23,314 bases of DNA from Heritagella sp051881655 (GTDB taxonomy: Bacteria; Bacillota; Clostridia; Oscillospirales; Acutalibacteraceae). Shown here in pieces: positions 7,278 to 14,859 of the stretch. The notes under the pieces are model-generated. The model was not told the origin of the DNA. It did not search any database and worked only from the letters and a program-made list of their open reading frames with translations. The translations under genes were made by a program, and so were the position numbers. Positions within the stretch are counted from its first letter, which is position 1. Each line of letters begins with the position of its first letter. Where the stretch lies: the NCBI GenBank assembly GCA_051881655.1, contig JBJEQH010000246.1, forward strand, positions 1 to 23,314. The letters run 5' to 3'.

Positions 7278-8314
7278 AGCGGCTGCAAAAAATTATCAGC
7301 TTTTTTTGTGCGCTGTGTCTTATGCTGCTGGCATCCGCCTGCAGCGCAAGGGCCGAGATCAGCGATATGCTGATTTTCGGCGGGGTGGGGATCGACATGG
7401 AGGACGGAATGGTTACCCTCACGGTACAGGCCCAGCGCGCGGGAATGGATGAAACCATGATTGTACTGCAGGCTCAGGGGAGGACCACCTCGGAGGCCAT
7501 GAGCAATTTGTCGGAGGAAACCGGAAAGGTGATCGTTACCTCGCAGAATCTGGTCTTTGCCGTGGGACAGAGCTTTATGGAACAGGGGAGAGCGGCGGAG
7601 ATTGATTCCTGCGCCCGGCAGCTGCGGATCCGCCCGGATGTACTGATGCTCCTCTCCGAAACAACGGCCGCGGATATTATGAATGCCAGGGACGACAAGG
7701 GCGAGCTGATTCCGCTGGAAAACCTGCGCAGTATTTGCCAGAATGGTTTTCAGGAGGGAAAGGGGATCCCCGTCCGGGTGATGGATTGGTACAATGAGTT
7801 TTACGGAGAGGCCGGGACGGCCTTTCTGCCGGTGATTGGCTGCCAGCCAGGAAGCGGGTGGATCTATCAGGGAATGCAGCTGCTGATCGGGGGAGAACCG
7901 CGGCTGCTGCTTGACCGGAAGGAAACCGGGCTGTATGCGCTGCTCAGCGGGGAGAGCGGCACGCAGATTTACACCATGACAACCAGCCAGGGGAAAAGCG
8001 CCAGCGGAGAGATTACGGCGCACACGGAAATGGAGCTGCAGACCGGGGAAACCTGGCAGATGAATTTTACCATCGAGGGCACCAGTGTCCTGTTGGAGGA
8101 GACGATGGATTCGGAGCTGGTTGCTTCGGCACTGCAGCAGGACTGCATGGCACTGCTGAAAAAAATGGAACAAAAAGACTGCCTGTCTTTCTTCTGGAAA
8201 AAGAAGCTGATAAAGACAGACAGCCAGTTGTTTCGGGAGGTAAAGGAGAAAGAACCGGAAATTCCAATAGACTACTCGGTAAACGTATCGCTGCTGGAAT
8301 TGCAGGAGGGCTGA
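7274..8314 (+). CDS. gerAC: Ger(x)C germination lipoprotein, subunit C
   Basis: The 346-aa product is the lipoprotein subunit of the germinant receptor. A basic N-terminus and hydrophobic stretch lead to a lipobox-like LASAC with Cys23 as the lipidated residue. The ISDMLIFGGVGIDMEDG segment after it, with alternating strands, and the central LRIRPDVLML block are typical of the Ger(x)C family. The ATG overlaps the stop of the B-subunit gene (ATGA). The last 43 nt overlap the convergent end of a small minus-strand gene, and no terminator hairpin was seen after it. Confidence 0.9.
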   Translation: MKRLQKIISFFCALCLMLLASACSARAEISDMLIFGGVGIDMEDGMVTLTVQAQRAGMDETMIVLQAQGRTTSEAMSNLSEETGKVIVTSQNLVFAVGQSFMEQGRAAEIDSCARQLRIRPDVLMLLSETTAADIMNARDDKGELIPLENLRSICQNGFQEGKGIPVRVMDWYNEFYGEAGTAFLPVIGCQPGSGWIYQGMQLLIGGEPRLLLDRKETGLYALLSGESGTQIYTMTTSQGKSASGEITAHTEMELQTGETWQMNFTIEGTSVLLEETMDSELVASALQQDCMALLKKMEQKDCLSFFWKKKLIKTDSQLFREVKEKEPEIPIDYSVNVSLLELQEG

Positions 8315-8466
8315 CAGGGGGAGGCCAGCAGCAGCGCCAGCGTATCCCCCAGCATCGTAAAGGCGGCCGCCAAAGCGGCCAGCTCGGCATCACTGTACTG
8401 CTTTCGCAGGGCAGCGGCAAAGGCGACCACCGCGGCAGCGGCATTTTCTCCGCACAAAGAGCTCAT
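8272..8466 (-). CDS. Small DUF6774-like protein coupled to asnB
   Basis: The 64-aa product starts at an ATG that overlaps the asnB stop codon as ATGA, which argues strongly for translation. The segment YSDAELAALAAAFTMLGDTLALLLA resembles the short helical core of clostridial DUF6774 proteins (assignment from memory, moderate certainty). The first half is alanine-rich and the last residues (CQPSCNSSSDTFTE) look unconserved. They overlap the end of the convergent gerC-type gene by 43 nt. It has no signal peptide. The function is unknown. Confidence 0.65.
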   Translation of the reverse strand: MSSLCGENAAAAVVAFAAALRKQYSDAELAALAAAFTMLGDTLALLLASPCQPSCNSSSDTFTE

Positions 8467-10316
8467 AATCTCACATCCACTCGGTAAGTTTTCATCCAGT
8501 CGTTTACCTGCAGCAAATAGGCGAGCATCTGTGGGCCGGCCATCAGCTGACCAAACCACGGCTGCCCATAATCGAAGGTCTCCTCCATCAAAGCACGCAC
8601 CGCCTGAGGGGCGAGCAGCTGATGGATGGGCTGGGAAGGATCGCGCAGTACCTGCACAAGATACTCCCGCAGAAGAATTTCATAATCCGGATTGTGGGTC
8701 TTGGGATAGGGGCTCTTTTTGCGGTACAGAATCTCGTCGGGCAGCCATCCTTTTGCGGCATCGCGCAGCAGGCTTTTGGAGACGCCGTTGTGGCATTTAT
8801 AGGACCACGGGGTATTGTAAACCAGCTCCAGAATCCGATGATCCGCATACGGAACCCGCACTTCCAGTCCGTTTGCCATGCTGCACCGGTCTTTCCGGTC
8901 GAGCAGGGTGGCCATAAACCAGCGGATATTCAGATAGCTCATCTCCCGGCGCCGGGTTTCCGTCATGGTCTCGCCGGGCAGAGCGGGCACCTGGCGCACG
9001 GTTTCCTCATACCGCCGGGCGGCGTATTCGGGCAGCTGCAGGATTTCAGCGATCTCCGGTTTTAGTAACGAGGCGCGCCGGTGCATATCAGGCGACCAGG
9101 GGAACACCCGGGAGAGCAGCATTTCCTCCCGGTGGAACCACGGATATCCGCCGAAAATTTCATCGGCGCATTCTCCGCACAGAGCGACCGGGTGCTCCTG
9201 CTGGACCAGTGAACAGAAGTAAACAAGGGACGAATCCACATCCGCCATACCGGGCAGGTCTTTGGCGATTACGGCATTGTGCAGGTACTGAAAAAGGGTA
9301 TCGCTGGCGCACAGCAGCCGGTGGTGTCGGGTGTGCAGTACCGCAGAGACCTTTTGGGCCCAGGGGTCATCGGCATCGGGCTGATAGGCGGTAGGGTGAA
9401 AGTAGGTATCGTTCCCCACAAAATCAAAGGAGTACGTGGTCAGCTCTTCGCCCTTTTGGCGGCAGTTCCGGGCAGCCAGGGCCGTCACCACACTGGAATC
9501 CAGGCCGCCGGACAAAAAGGTACACAGGGGAACATCGCTCTGCAGCTGCCGGTCGATGGTATCCTCCAAAAGCGCGCGCAGTTTTTCCACAACGGTCTCG
9601 TAACTGTCCTCGCACGGGTGACAGGGCAGGGTGTAATAGGGGAAGGTGTGCAGTCCATCCCGGTTAAATACGGCGCAGTGCCCGGGCAGCAGCTCGTGGA
9701 TCCGGTCGAATACACCGCAGCCCGGTGTGCGGGCCGGGCCCAGGCCCCAGATTTCACACAGCCCTTCCTTTTTCAGTACGGGATTGATCCCCGGGTATTC
9801 AAACAGGGCCTTGATCTCACTGCCATAAACCAGCCGGTCATGGCTGAACGCATAGAACAGTGGTTTTACCCCGAAGCGGTCCCGGCAGAGGAATACCTGT
9901 TTTTTCCGGGTGTCATCGATGACGAAAGCGTAGATGCCGTTGAGCATCCGGGCACATTCTTCCCCAAAATGCAGGTAGCACTGCAGGACAACCTCGGTAT
10001 CACAGTGCGTGTAAAACTGTGTCCCCAGGCTTTGCAGCATACTCCGCAGTTCGGGGGCGTTGTAGACCTCACCGTTATAGATTATGGTGACCTCGCCCTC
10101 CTCCCCGGGCTGTGTCATCGGCTGTGCGCCATGTAAGGGATCCATAATCGCCAGGCGCGCGTGGGCCATGGCGGACTGGGCGGAAACATGGCATCCGAAA
10201 TCATCGGGGCCGCGGTGCAGCAGGGTTTTCCCCATGCGCCGGGCCAAAGCCCCCCACAGAGCGCTTTCCGGAAGCAGAGAAGTCGTCAGATCACTGAATC
10301 CGGCAATTCCACACAT
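8463..10316 (-). CDS. asnB: Asparagine synthase (glutamine-hydrolysing) AsnB
   Basis: The 616-aa product makes asparagine from aspartate, glutamine and ATP. Cys2 in MCGIAGF is the glutaminase nucleophile exposed after methionine removal, followed by the class II amidotransferase domain (to about residue 200, with HRGPDD at 34-39 and YNGEVYN at 80-86). The synthase domain carries the PP-loop SGGLDSS at 269-275. The start at 10316 is fixed by Cys2 and by a GAAAGGGGGA ribosome site. A longer upstream reading is rejected. It is downstream of the AraC/DUF1836 pair on the same strand, with an 88-nt gap that may hold its own promoter. Its end is coupled to a small protein gene. Confidence 0.95.
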   Translation of the reverse strand: MCGIAGFSDLTTSLLPESALWGALARRMGKTLLHRGPDDFGCHVSAQSAMAHARLAIMDPLHGAQPMTQPGEEGEVTIIYNGEVYNAPELRSMLQSLGTQFYTHCDTEVVLQCYLHFGEECARMLNGIYAFVIDDTRKKQVFLCRDRFGVKPLFYAFSHDRLVYGSEIKALFEYPGINPVLKKEGLCEIWGLGPARTPGCGVFDRIHELLPGHCAVFNRDGLHTFPYYTLPCHPCEDSYETVVEKLRALLEDTIDRQLQSDVPLCTFLSGGLDSSVVTALAARNCRQKGEELTTYSFDFVGNDTYFHPTAYQPDADDPWAQKVSAVLHTRHHRLLCASDTLFQYLHNAVIAKDLPGMADVDSSLVYFCSLVQQEHPVALCGECADEIFGGYPWFHREEMLLSRVFPWSPDMHRRASLLKPEIAEILQLPEYAARRYEETVRQVPALPGETMTETRRREMSYLNIRWFMATLLDRKDRCSMANGLEVRVPYADHRILELVYNTPWSYKCHNGVSKSLLRDAAKGWLPDEILYRKKSPYPKTHNPDYEILLREYLVQVLRDPSQPIHQLLAPQAVRALMEETFDYGQPWFGQLMAGPQMLAYLLQVNDWMKTYRVDVRL

Positions 10317-10370
10317 AAAAAAGTCCCCCTTTCTGTCATTCAAAGCGGCTTGCAAAAAAATGCCTACCGT

Positions 10371-10400
10371 ATTGTATGCGGAAAAGGGGAAAGGTTGCGA
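10371..10400 (-). promoter_or_regulatory. Possible promoter for asnB
   Basis: On the minus strand a good -10 TACAAT (10371-10376) lies 54 bp upstream of the asnB start. The best -35, TCGCAA (10395-10400), is 18 bp away and only half matches. No terminator was seen between the DUF1836 gene and asnB, so read-through is also possible. Confidence 0.35.
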
Positions 10401-10404
10401 AACA

Positions 10405-10989
10405 TCATTTTTTGTTCTCTTTTTTAGGGAGTTCTTCTCCGGCTCTCTCTTTTTGCAGCTCACAGATAATCCGTTCGGCCGCGGCCCGGCGGGCATTGGC
10501 TTCGATCGCCAGCGTCAGCGCCAGATGGCGCAGAGCATCCTCCCCCTCCGGCAGGGTTTCCTCCACCTGAGCGCACACTTCCTGCAGGGCGGTGGTCTGT
10601 ACATCGAAGAATTTTTTATAGACGCTGTGCAGATTGCTCTCCTCAATCAGCGGCTTTAACAGGGCCGAGATATCCTGAATGGACAGGACCTGCTTGAGCA
10701 TACAGATCATCATCAGAGCGGCGATGTGCCGCCGGGAATATTTCTTTTTCTCCGGGCGGTCCAGAAGACCGTCCTTTACATAATTGTTGATCATGCTGGA
10801 GGTCAGCAGCCGCGTTTCCTCGCTGCGTTCAAACAGGGAGAGCATGCTCTGCATATAGGTGATGACCTGGTCCATATACAGATAAATTTCCGGCATCCGC
10901 TCCCATTCCACAGGGCGCAGTTCCTTGCCCCGCTGGGCCCAGTTTTCAATGCGGGATTCGGCTCCGCTTTTTGAATCGGGAAGTTTCAT
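10405..10989 (-). CDS. DUF1836 domain protein, MerR-like helix-turn-helix
   Basis: The 194-aa product matches the DUF1836 family. An N-terminal helical part is followed by a MerR-like DNA-binding region (about residues 60-92, with SSMINNYVKDGLL and then KKYSRRHIAAL) and a helical C-terminal half with a lysine-rich tail. Such proteins are thought to be regulators but their targets are unknown. Its ATG overlaps the stop of the AraC gene (ATGA), so the two regulators are translationally coupled. Confidence 0.85.
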   Translation of the reverse strand: MKLPDSKSGAESRIENWAQRGKELRPVEWERMPEIYLYMDQVITYMQSMLSLFERSEETRLLTSSMINNYVKDGLLDRPEKKKYSRRHIAALMMICMLKQVLSIQDISALLKPLIEESNLHSVYKKFFDVQTTALQEVCAQVEETLPEGEDALRHLALTLAIEANARRAAAERIICELQKERAGEELPKKENKK

Positions 10990-11879
10990 TTGATTTCCTC
11001 CTTGCCCAGGGAAACGGCACCGCTTTCTTTTTCCTTTAAATCCCGCAGGTAACGGCTGGGCGGTACCCCTTTGATCTTTTTAAACACCCGGGAAAAATAC
11101 AGCTGATCGGAAAATCCGGTGGAAAAGGCGGCTTCTCCAACAGAGAGGTTGTGGCAGCGCAGAAGGGTGGCCGCTTTGTTAATGCGGTACCGTGTCAGAT
11201 ATTCATTCGGGGGCATCGAGATATGCTGCATAAACAGCCGGTACAGATGGCTGCGACTGATCCCGGCAAAGCCGGCGATATCGTCGATATCAATATCGCG
11301 GGAGTAGTTGTGGTCGATAAACTGAATGGATTTTTTCACATACTCATACCCGCTTTTGTGAACCGAGATATTGCTGCCGAACTGCTCCATCATTTCCGCC
11401 AGAAATTCGAACAGAGCGGCGGTCATACGGGTTTCGTCGCAGGGGCGGGGACCGCTGCGGTCCACAATTTCGGTCAACAGATGGGCAAAGCGGTCATCCT
11501 GGTCAAAATGGAAAATCGGCTCTTCTTTGGAAACACCGGTCAGGCTGACCAGCCGGTCCGCATCGGCCCCGTTAAATCCCACCCAGCAGTAGGACCAGGG
11601 ATCATCCTCATCCGCGCGGTAGCTCACCGTCTGGGAGGGGACAATCAAAAAACCGTCCCCCTTTTGCAGCGGGTATTCCGTTTTTCCGTCGCAGAACACA
11701 CCCTTTCCATTTAAGATGTAATGGAACAGGTAGTGGTCGCGGATCGCCGGACCCCAGCTGTAACCGGGCTGACAGTGTTCGCAGCCGCAGTTGTATACCG
11801 CCAGTCCCAGCGAATCATGCTGAGGGATTTTCAGCGAGAGCTTTGGGCTGGCAAAATCTTTTCCAGATTTTGTTTCCAT
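10986..11879 (-). CDS. AraC-family transcriptional regulator
   Basis: The 297-aa product has an N-terminal cupin-like ligand domain (about 30-170, with a GYSWGP..RDHYLFHYILNG-type strand pattern) and a C-terminal pair of AraC helix-turn-helix motifs (about 195-285, with DIAGFAGISRSHLYRLF and VGEAAFSTGFSDQLYFSRVFKK). The layout is typical of sugar-responsive activators. The start at 11879 follows a GGAAGGAG site about 10 nt upstream. A longer upstream reading would overlap the promoter and is rejected. It is divergent from the decarboxylase genes and is the first gene of a minus-strand pair with DUF1836. The ligand and regulon cannot be told from the sequence. Confidence 0.92.
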   Translation of the reverse strand: METKSGKDFASPKLSLKIPQHDSLGLAVYNCGCEHCQPGYSWGPAIRDHYLFHYILNGKGVFCDGKTEYPLQKGDGFLIVPSQTVSYRADEDDPWSYCWVGFNGADADRLVSLTGVSKEEPIFHFDQDDRFAHLLTEIVDRSGPRPCDETRMTAALFEFLAEMMEQFGSNISVHKSGYEYVKKSIQFIDHNYSRDIDIDDIAGFAGISRSHLYRLFMQHISMPPNEYLTRYRINKAATLLRCHNLSVGEAAFSTGFSDQLYFSRVFKKIKGVPPSRYLRDLKEKESGAVSLGKEEIK

Positions 11880-11943
11880 ACATCCGTTTCTCCTTCCTTG
11901 GAAAGAAGGCAGGAAAACCCGCCATTCTTTTCGATACATTCTC

Positions 11944-11972
11944 ATTATAATGCAACAAAAATACATATGCAA
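11944..11972 (-). promoter_or_regulatory. SigA-type promoter for the AraC gene
   Basis: On the minus strand TTGCAT (11967-11972) and TATAAT (11944-11949) are 17 bp apart. The -10 lies 64 bp upstream of the AraC start, giving a leader of roughly 55 nt. Confidence 0.7.
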
Positions 11973-12013
11973 GAGTTTCGGTGGGAAATTTTGCCCGTTT
12001 TCGTTTTTTGTGC

Positions 12014-12070
12014 AAAAAAGAAGAGAAAGAAGAGAGAAAATGGACAGAAAAAGAGAAGAAGGAAAGAAAA
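12014..12070. other. Polypurine tract between divergent promoters
   Basis: A 57-nt stretch is purine on the plus strand except for two bases (12041 and 12045). It lies upstream of both divergent promoters, between their -35 boxes (11972 and 12105). No gene is supported in the roughly 345 nt from 11880 to 12224, which otherwise hold the two promoters and the leader of the decarboxylase operon. It may affect DNA curvature or act as an upstream element. Confidence 0.5.
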
Positions 12071-12104
12071 TTCATTTTCGGATCAAAGTTTCTTTAAAAA
12101 GTGA

Positions 12105-12133
12105 TTGAAATTGGACGGGTTATCGTTTATAAT
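12105..12133 (+). promoter_or_regulatory. SigA-type promoter for the decarboxylase pair
   Basis: TTGAAA (12105-12110) and TATAAT (12128-12133) are 17 bp apart, a near-consensus match. The leader of about 85 nt has a small ATTCT/AGAAT hairpin (12196-12208) touching the ribosome site. Confidence 0.75.
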
Positions 12134-12224
12134 AAAACACAAATGTTCTTTTGGTTTATGGGAGTATACGTTTTTTCGTGTGGTCCCAAAATGAGATTCT
12201 TTCAGAATGGGGGACGACCTTTTT

Positions 12225-12632
12225 ATGGGCAACATGGAGATTGCTCTTGTCGTGCTTTTGTCCGGTTTGGTCATCGTTTTTGCGGTGCTGTTCCTGCTGA
12301 TCGGCATTGTAAAGGGATATGGGATGATCGTTCTGACTGTAACAGGCAAGAGAGAGGCGAAGAGGAAAGAGAAGGCGGAAAGAGCGAAGGCCGCTGCCAA
12401 GGCAGCACAGAAAGAGCCCGCTTCGAAGCCTGAAGCACCGGCGGCTGTTCCGGCTCCGGCGGCAGAGGTTGCGCAGGATGGTATTCCGGGCGATGTAATC
12501 GCCGCGATTGCGGCCGCCGTCGACTTTATGTATGGCACTGGTACGCATGTTGTAGCTGGTGTGAAAAGGATTTCTCCGAATCGTTCGGCGTGGGCCAGCG
12601 CCGGCATGATCGAGAGCACCCGTCCTTTCTAA
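12225..12632 (+). CDS. Na+-translocating decarboxylase small membrane subunit (OadG/GcdD-like)
   Basis: The product has 135 aa. One N-terminal membrane segment (about residues 3-30) is followed by a Lys/Ala/Glu-rich helix and a Pro/Ala-rich linker (about 60-85), then a short C-terminal domain (IPGDVIAAIAAAVDFMYG). This is the layout of the OadG gamma/GcdD delta subunits that hold biotin-dependent decarboxylases together at the membrane. It has no biotinyl-lysine motif, so it is not the carrier. The start at 12225 is preceded by GGGGGA. ATG at 12207 lacks a ribosome site, and ATG at 12234 is a third option. It is followed after 55 nt by the beta subunit. Confidence 0.75.
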   Translation: MGNMEIALVVLLSGLVIVFAVLFLLIGIVKGYGMIVLTVTGKREAKRKEKAERAKAAAKAAQKEPASKPEAPAAVPAPAAEVAQDGIPGDVIAAIAAAVDFMYGTGTHVVAGVKRISPNRSAWASAGMIESTRPF

Positions 12633-12687
12633 ATAATAACTCCGGTATCGCAAAATCCGTACAAATTATGTTTTATGAAAGGAATGA

Positions 12688-13938
12688 ATGCAAGTGGAAA
12701 TCCTGAATGAATTGTGGAATTCTCTCGTTACGATTTTTACCACCTCTGGTTTTGCCACGGCTACATGGGAAAACTATGTGATGATTCTGATTGCCTGCGT
12801 CCTGTTCTACCTGGCAATCAAAAAGCAGTTTGAACCGCTGCTGCTGCTGCCCATCGCTTTTGGTATGCTGCTGGTTAACCTGTATCCCGGCATTATGGCA
12901 CAGCCCTCGACCGAGATGATCTCGATTGCGGACTATATGGCAGCCCACGACGGTGCAATGAACAGCACCTATGCCATTACTGTGCTGGATGGTGTACAGT
13001 ACTACAATGTTCCCACGACGGGCGGCCTGTTCTGGTATCTGTATCAGGGCGTTAAGTTGGGCATTTATCCCCCTCTGATTTTCCTGGGTGTCGGTGCCAT
13101 GACCGATTTTGGCCCGCTGATTGCGAACCCGAAGAGCTTTATTCTGGGTGCTGCGGCGCAGCTGGGTATCTTTATCACCTTTATCGGCGCTATCCTGCTG
13201 GGCTTCACCACGGCACAGGCCGGTTCGATTGGTATCATCGGCGGCGCCGATGGCCCCACGGCGATTTTTGTAACCTCCAAGCTGGCGCCTGAACTGCTCG
13301 GGCCGATTGCCGTGGCCGCTTATTCCTACATGGCGCTGGTTCCCATTATCCAGCCCCCGATTATGAAGCTGTTGACCACCAAGAAAGAGCGCATGATTGT
13401 GATGACGCAGCTGCGCCCGGTTTCTAAGCTGGAAAAGATTATTTTCCCGATCATTGTCACCATTGTGATTTCCCTGCTGCTGCCCGATGCGGCCACGCTG
13501 GTGGGTATGCTGATGCTGGGCAACCTGATGAAGGAATCCGGCGTGGTTGACCGTATTGCCAAGACGGCGCAGAACGAGCTGATGAATATCATCACGATCT
13601 TCCTGGGCACCACGGTGGGCGCAACGGCCACCGGTACGGTGTTCCTGTCCGGCCAGACGCTGGGAATCATCGTCCTGGGTCTGTTCGCATTCTGCTGCGG
13701 CACGGCGGGCGGTGTCCTGATGGCCAAGCTGATGTGCAAGCTCTCCGGCGGCAAGATCAATCCGCTGATTGGTTCGGCCGGTGTATCGGCCGTTCCCATG
13801 GCGGCCCGTGTGTCTCAGAAAGTGGGCCAGGCGGAAAACCCGGCGAACTTCCTGTTGATGCACGCTATGGGCCCGAACGTGGCCGGCGTTATTGGCTCGG
13901 CTGTGGCGGCCGGTGTGTTGATCAGCATTCTGGCCTAA
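12688..13938 (+). CDS. oadB: Na+-translocating decarboxylase beta subunit (OadB/GcdB family)
   Basis: The 416-aa membrane protein catalyses decarboxylation of carboxybiotin coupled to Na+ export. About ten hydrophobic segments are visible. The conserved IGGADGPTAIF block contains Asp188, matching the essential aspartate of the family. NPANFLLMHAMGPNVAGVIGS near the C-terminus is the second Na+/carboxybiotin-related region. The substrate (glutaconyl-CoA, oxaloacetate or methylmalonyl-CoA) is set by the missing alpha subunit, so the symbol denotes the family only. The start follows GAAAGGA. Codon choice here favours GGT/GGC and CGT more than the flanking genes, as in strongly expressed genes. 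The carboxyltransferase and biotin carrier must be encoded elsewhere. Confidence 0.92.
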   Translation: MQVEILNELWNSLVTIFTTSGFATATWENYVMILIACVLFYLAIKKQFEPLLLLPIAFGMLLVNLYPGIMAQPSTEMISIADYMAAHDGAMNSTYAITVLDGVQYYNVPTTGGLFWYLYQGVKLGIYPPLIFLGVGAMTDFGPLIANPKSFILGAAAQLGIFITFIGAILLGFTTAQAGSIGIIGGADGPTAIFVTSKLAPELLGPIAVAAYSYMALVPIIQPPIMKLLTTKKERMIVMTQLRPVSKLEKIIFPIIVTIVISLLLPDAATLVGMLMLGNLMKESGVVDRIAKTAQNELMNIITIFLGTTVGATATGTVFLSGQTLGIIVLGLFAFCCGTAGGVLMAKLMCKLSGGKINPLIGSAGVSAVPMAARVSQKVGQAENPANFLLMHAMGPNVAGVIGSAVAAGVLISILA

Positions 13939-13954
13939 AGAATTTTTTGAAGCG

Positions 13955-13993
13955 AAAGGCTTTCTCCTTTTTGGAGAAGGCCTTTTCTTTTTT
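13955..13993 (+). terminator. Rho-independent terminator after the decarboxylase beta gene
   Basis: A 13-bp stem (13955-13967 with 13973-13985, one G-T pair) with a T5 loop is followed by a T-rich tail ending in six T residues (13988-13993). Confidence 0.88.
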
Positions 13994-14150
13994 GGAATAA
14001 CGGGATTCCCTGCTTATTTTTCGGATCCATTGGGAGAGACCTTTCCGGTATGAGCGCCGGGATGTGGATGGATACAGATTGACGAAAAGAGGAACGCAGG
14101 CAAAATTTTTGCAAAAAAAGGGCGGCTTTTCCCACAAAGCGCGGCGGTTT

Positions 14151-14159
14151 TGTTATAAT
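14151..14159 (+). promoter_or_regulatory. Extended -10 promoter for the two-component operon
   Basis: TGTTATAAT gives a consensus -10 with the TG extension. The hexamer 17 bp upstream, CCCACA, is a poor -35, as extended -10 promoters allow. The start codon of the response regulator is 32 nt downstream, behind AAAAGGGGGACAGG. Confidence 0.6.
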
Positions 14160-14190
14160 AACCATAGAGAAGAAAAGGGGGACAGGGAGT

Positions 14191-14859
14191 ATGGCACGAA
14201 TTTGCATTGTGGAGGATGATCTGCATATTGCGCAGATGATCGAAGCCACGCTGACCATGATGAACTACGACTGTGTGCGCTGTGAGGATGGAAAACAAGC
14301 GGTCGAGACGATTCTCAATAACCGGTTTGACCTGATCCTGTTGGATATCATGCTGCCGGAACTGGATGGATTTGGCGTTCTGGAAAAAATCCGCAGCCGC
14401 GAAATTCCGGTCATTTTCCTGACGGCAATGGGAAGCGTCAGCGATAAGGTGCGGGGACTGCGCCTGGGGGCGGAGGACTACATTGTAAAACCGTTTGAGG
14501 CGATGGAGCTGCTGGCCCGCATTGAGGTGGTGCTGCGGCGTTTTCATACTGACGAATCTTCAATCCTGCAGTATGAGGAGATTCAGGTGGATATTCAGCG
14601 CCACACGGTGACCAAAGATGGGGAGGAAGTAACCCTCACCCCCAAGCAGTTTGATGTGTTGGTTTTTCTGATGAAGCATGTGGATCTGGCGGTCAGCCGG
14701 GATCAGCTTCTGTCGGCGGTATGGGGCTATGAATTTGAAGGGGAAAGCCGTACCGTGGATATCCATGTGCAGCAGGTCCGCAAGAAGATGGGCCTGCAGG
14801 GGCGGCTGGTTACGATTTCAAAATTGGGATACCGGTTGGAAAGCAGGAACAACCGATGA
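14191..14859 (+). CDS. OmpR/PhoB-family response regulator
   Basis: The 222-aa product has an N-terminal receiver domain with acidic residues Glu8-Asp9-Asp10, phospho-acceptor Asp52, Thr78 and Lys100, and a C-terminal winged-helix DNA-binding domain (about 125-218, with LTPKQFDVLVFL and SRTVDIHVQQVRKKMG). Phosphorylated by its partner kinase, it would bind promoter repeats and change transcription. It is the first gene of a five-gene plus-strand cluster, and its TGA overlaps the kinase start (ATGA). Confidence 0.95.
   Translation: MARICIVEDDLHIAQMIEATLTMMNYDCVRCEDGKQAVETILNNRFDLILLDIMLPELDGFGVLEKIRSREIPVIFLTAMGSVSDKVRGLRLGAEDYIVKPFEAMELLARIEVVLRRFHTDESSILQYEEIQVDIQRHTVTKDGEEVTLTPKQFDVLVFLMKHVDLAVSRDQLLSAVWGYEFEGESRTVDIHVQQVRKKMGLQGRLVTISKLGYRLESRNNR

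Noticed and set aside
7148..8173. 341-codon minus-strand frame opposite the gerC gene
   Set aside because: It is an antisense shadow of a recognised lipoprotein gene, with low-complexity His/Gln/Pro composition.
9279..10136. 285-codon plus-strand frame inside asnB
   Set aside because: It is antisense to a complete AsnB with intact active sites. No ribosome site or family is evident.
12673..13863. 396-codon minus-strand frame opposite the decarboxylase beta gene
   Set aside because: It is extremely rich in His, Gln, Asn and Arg, the mirror of hydrophobic codons on the other strand.
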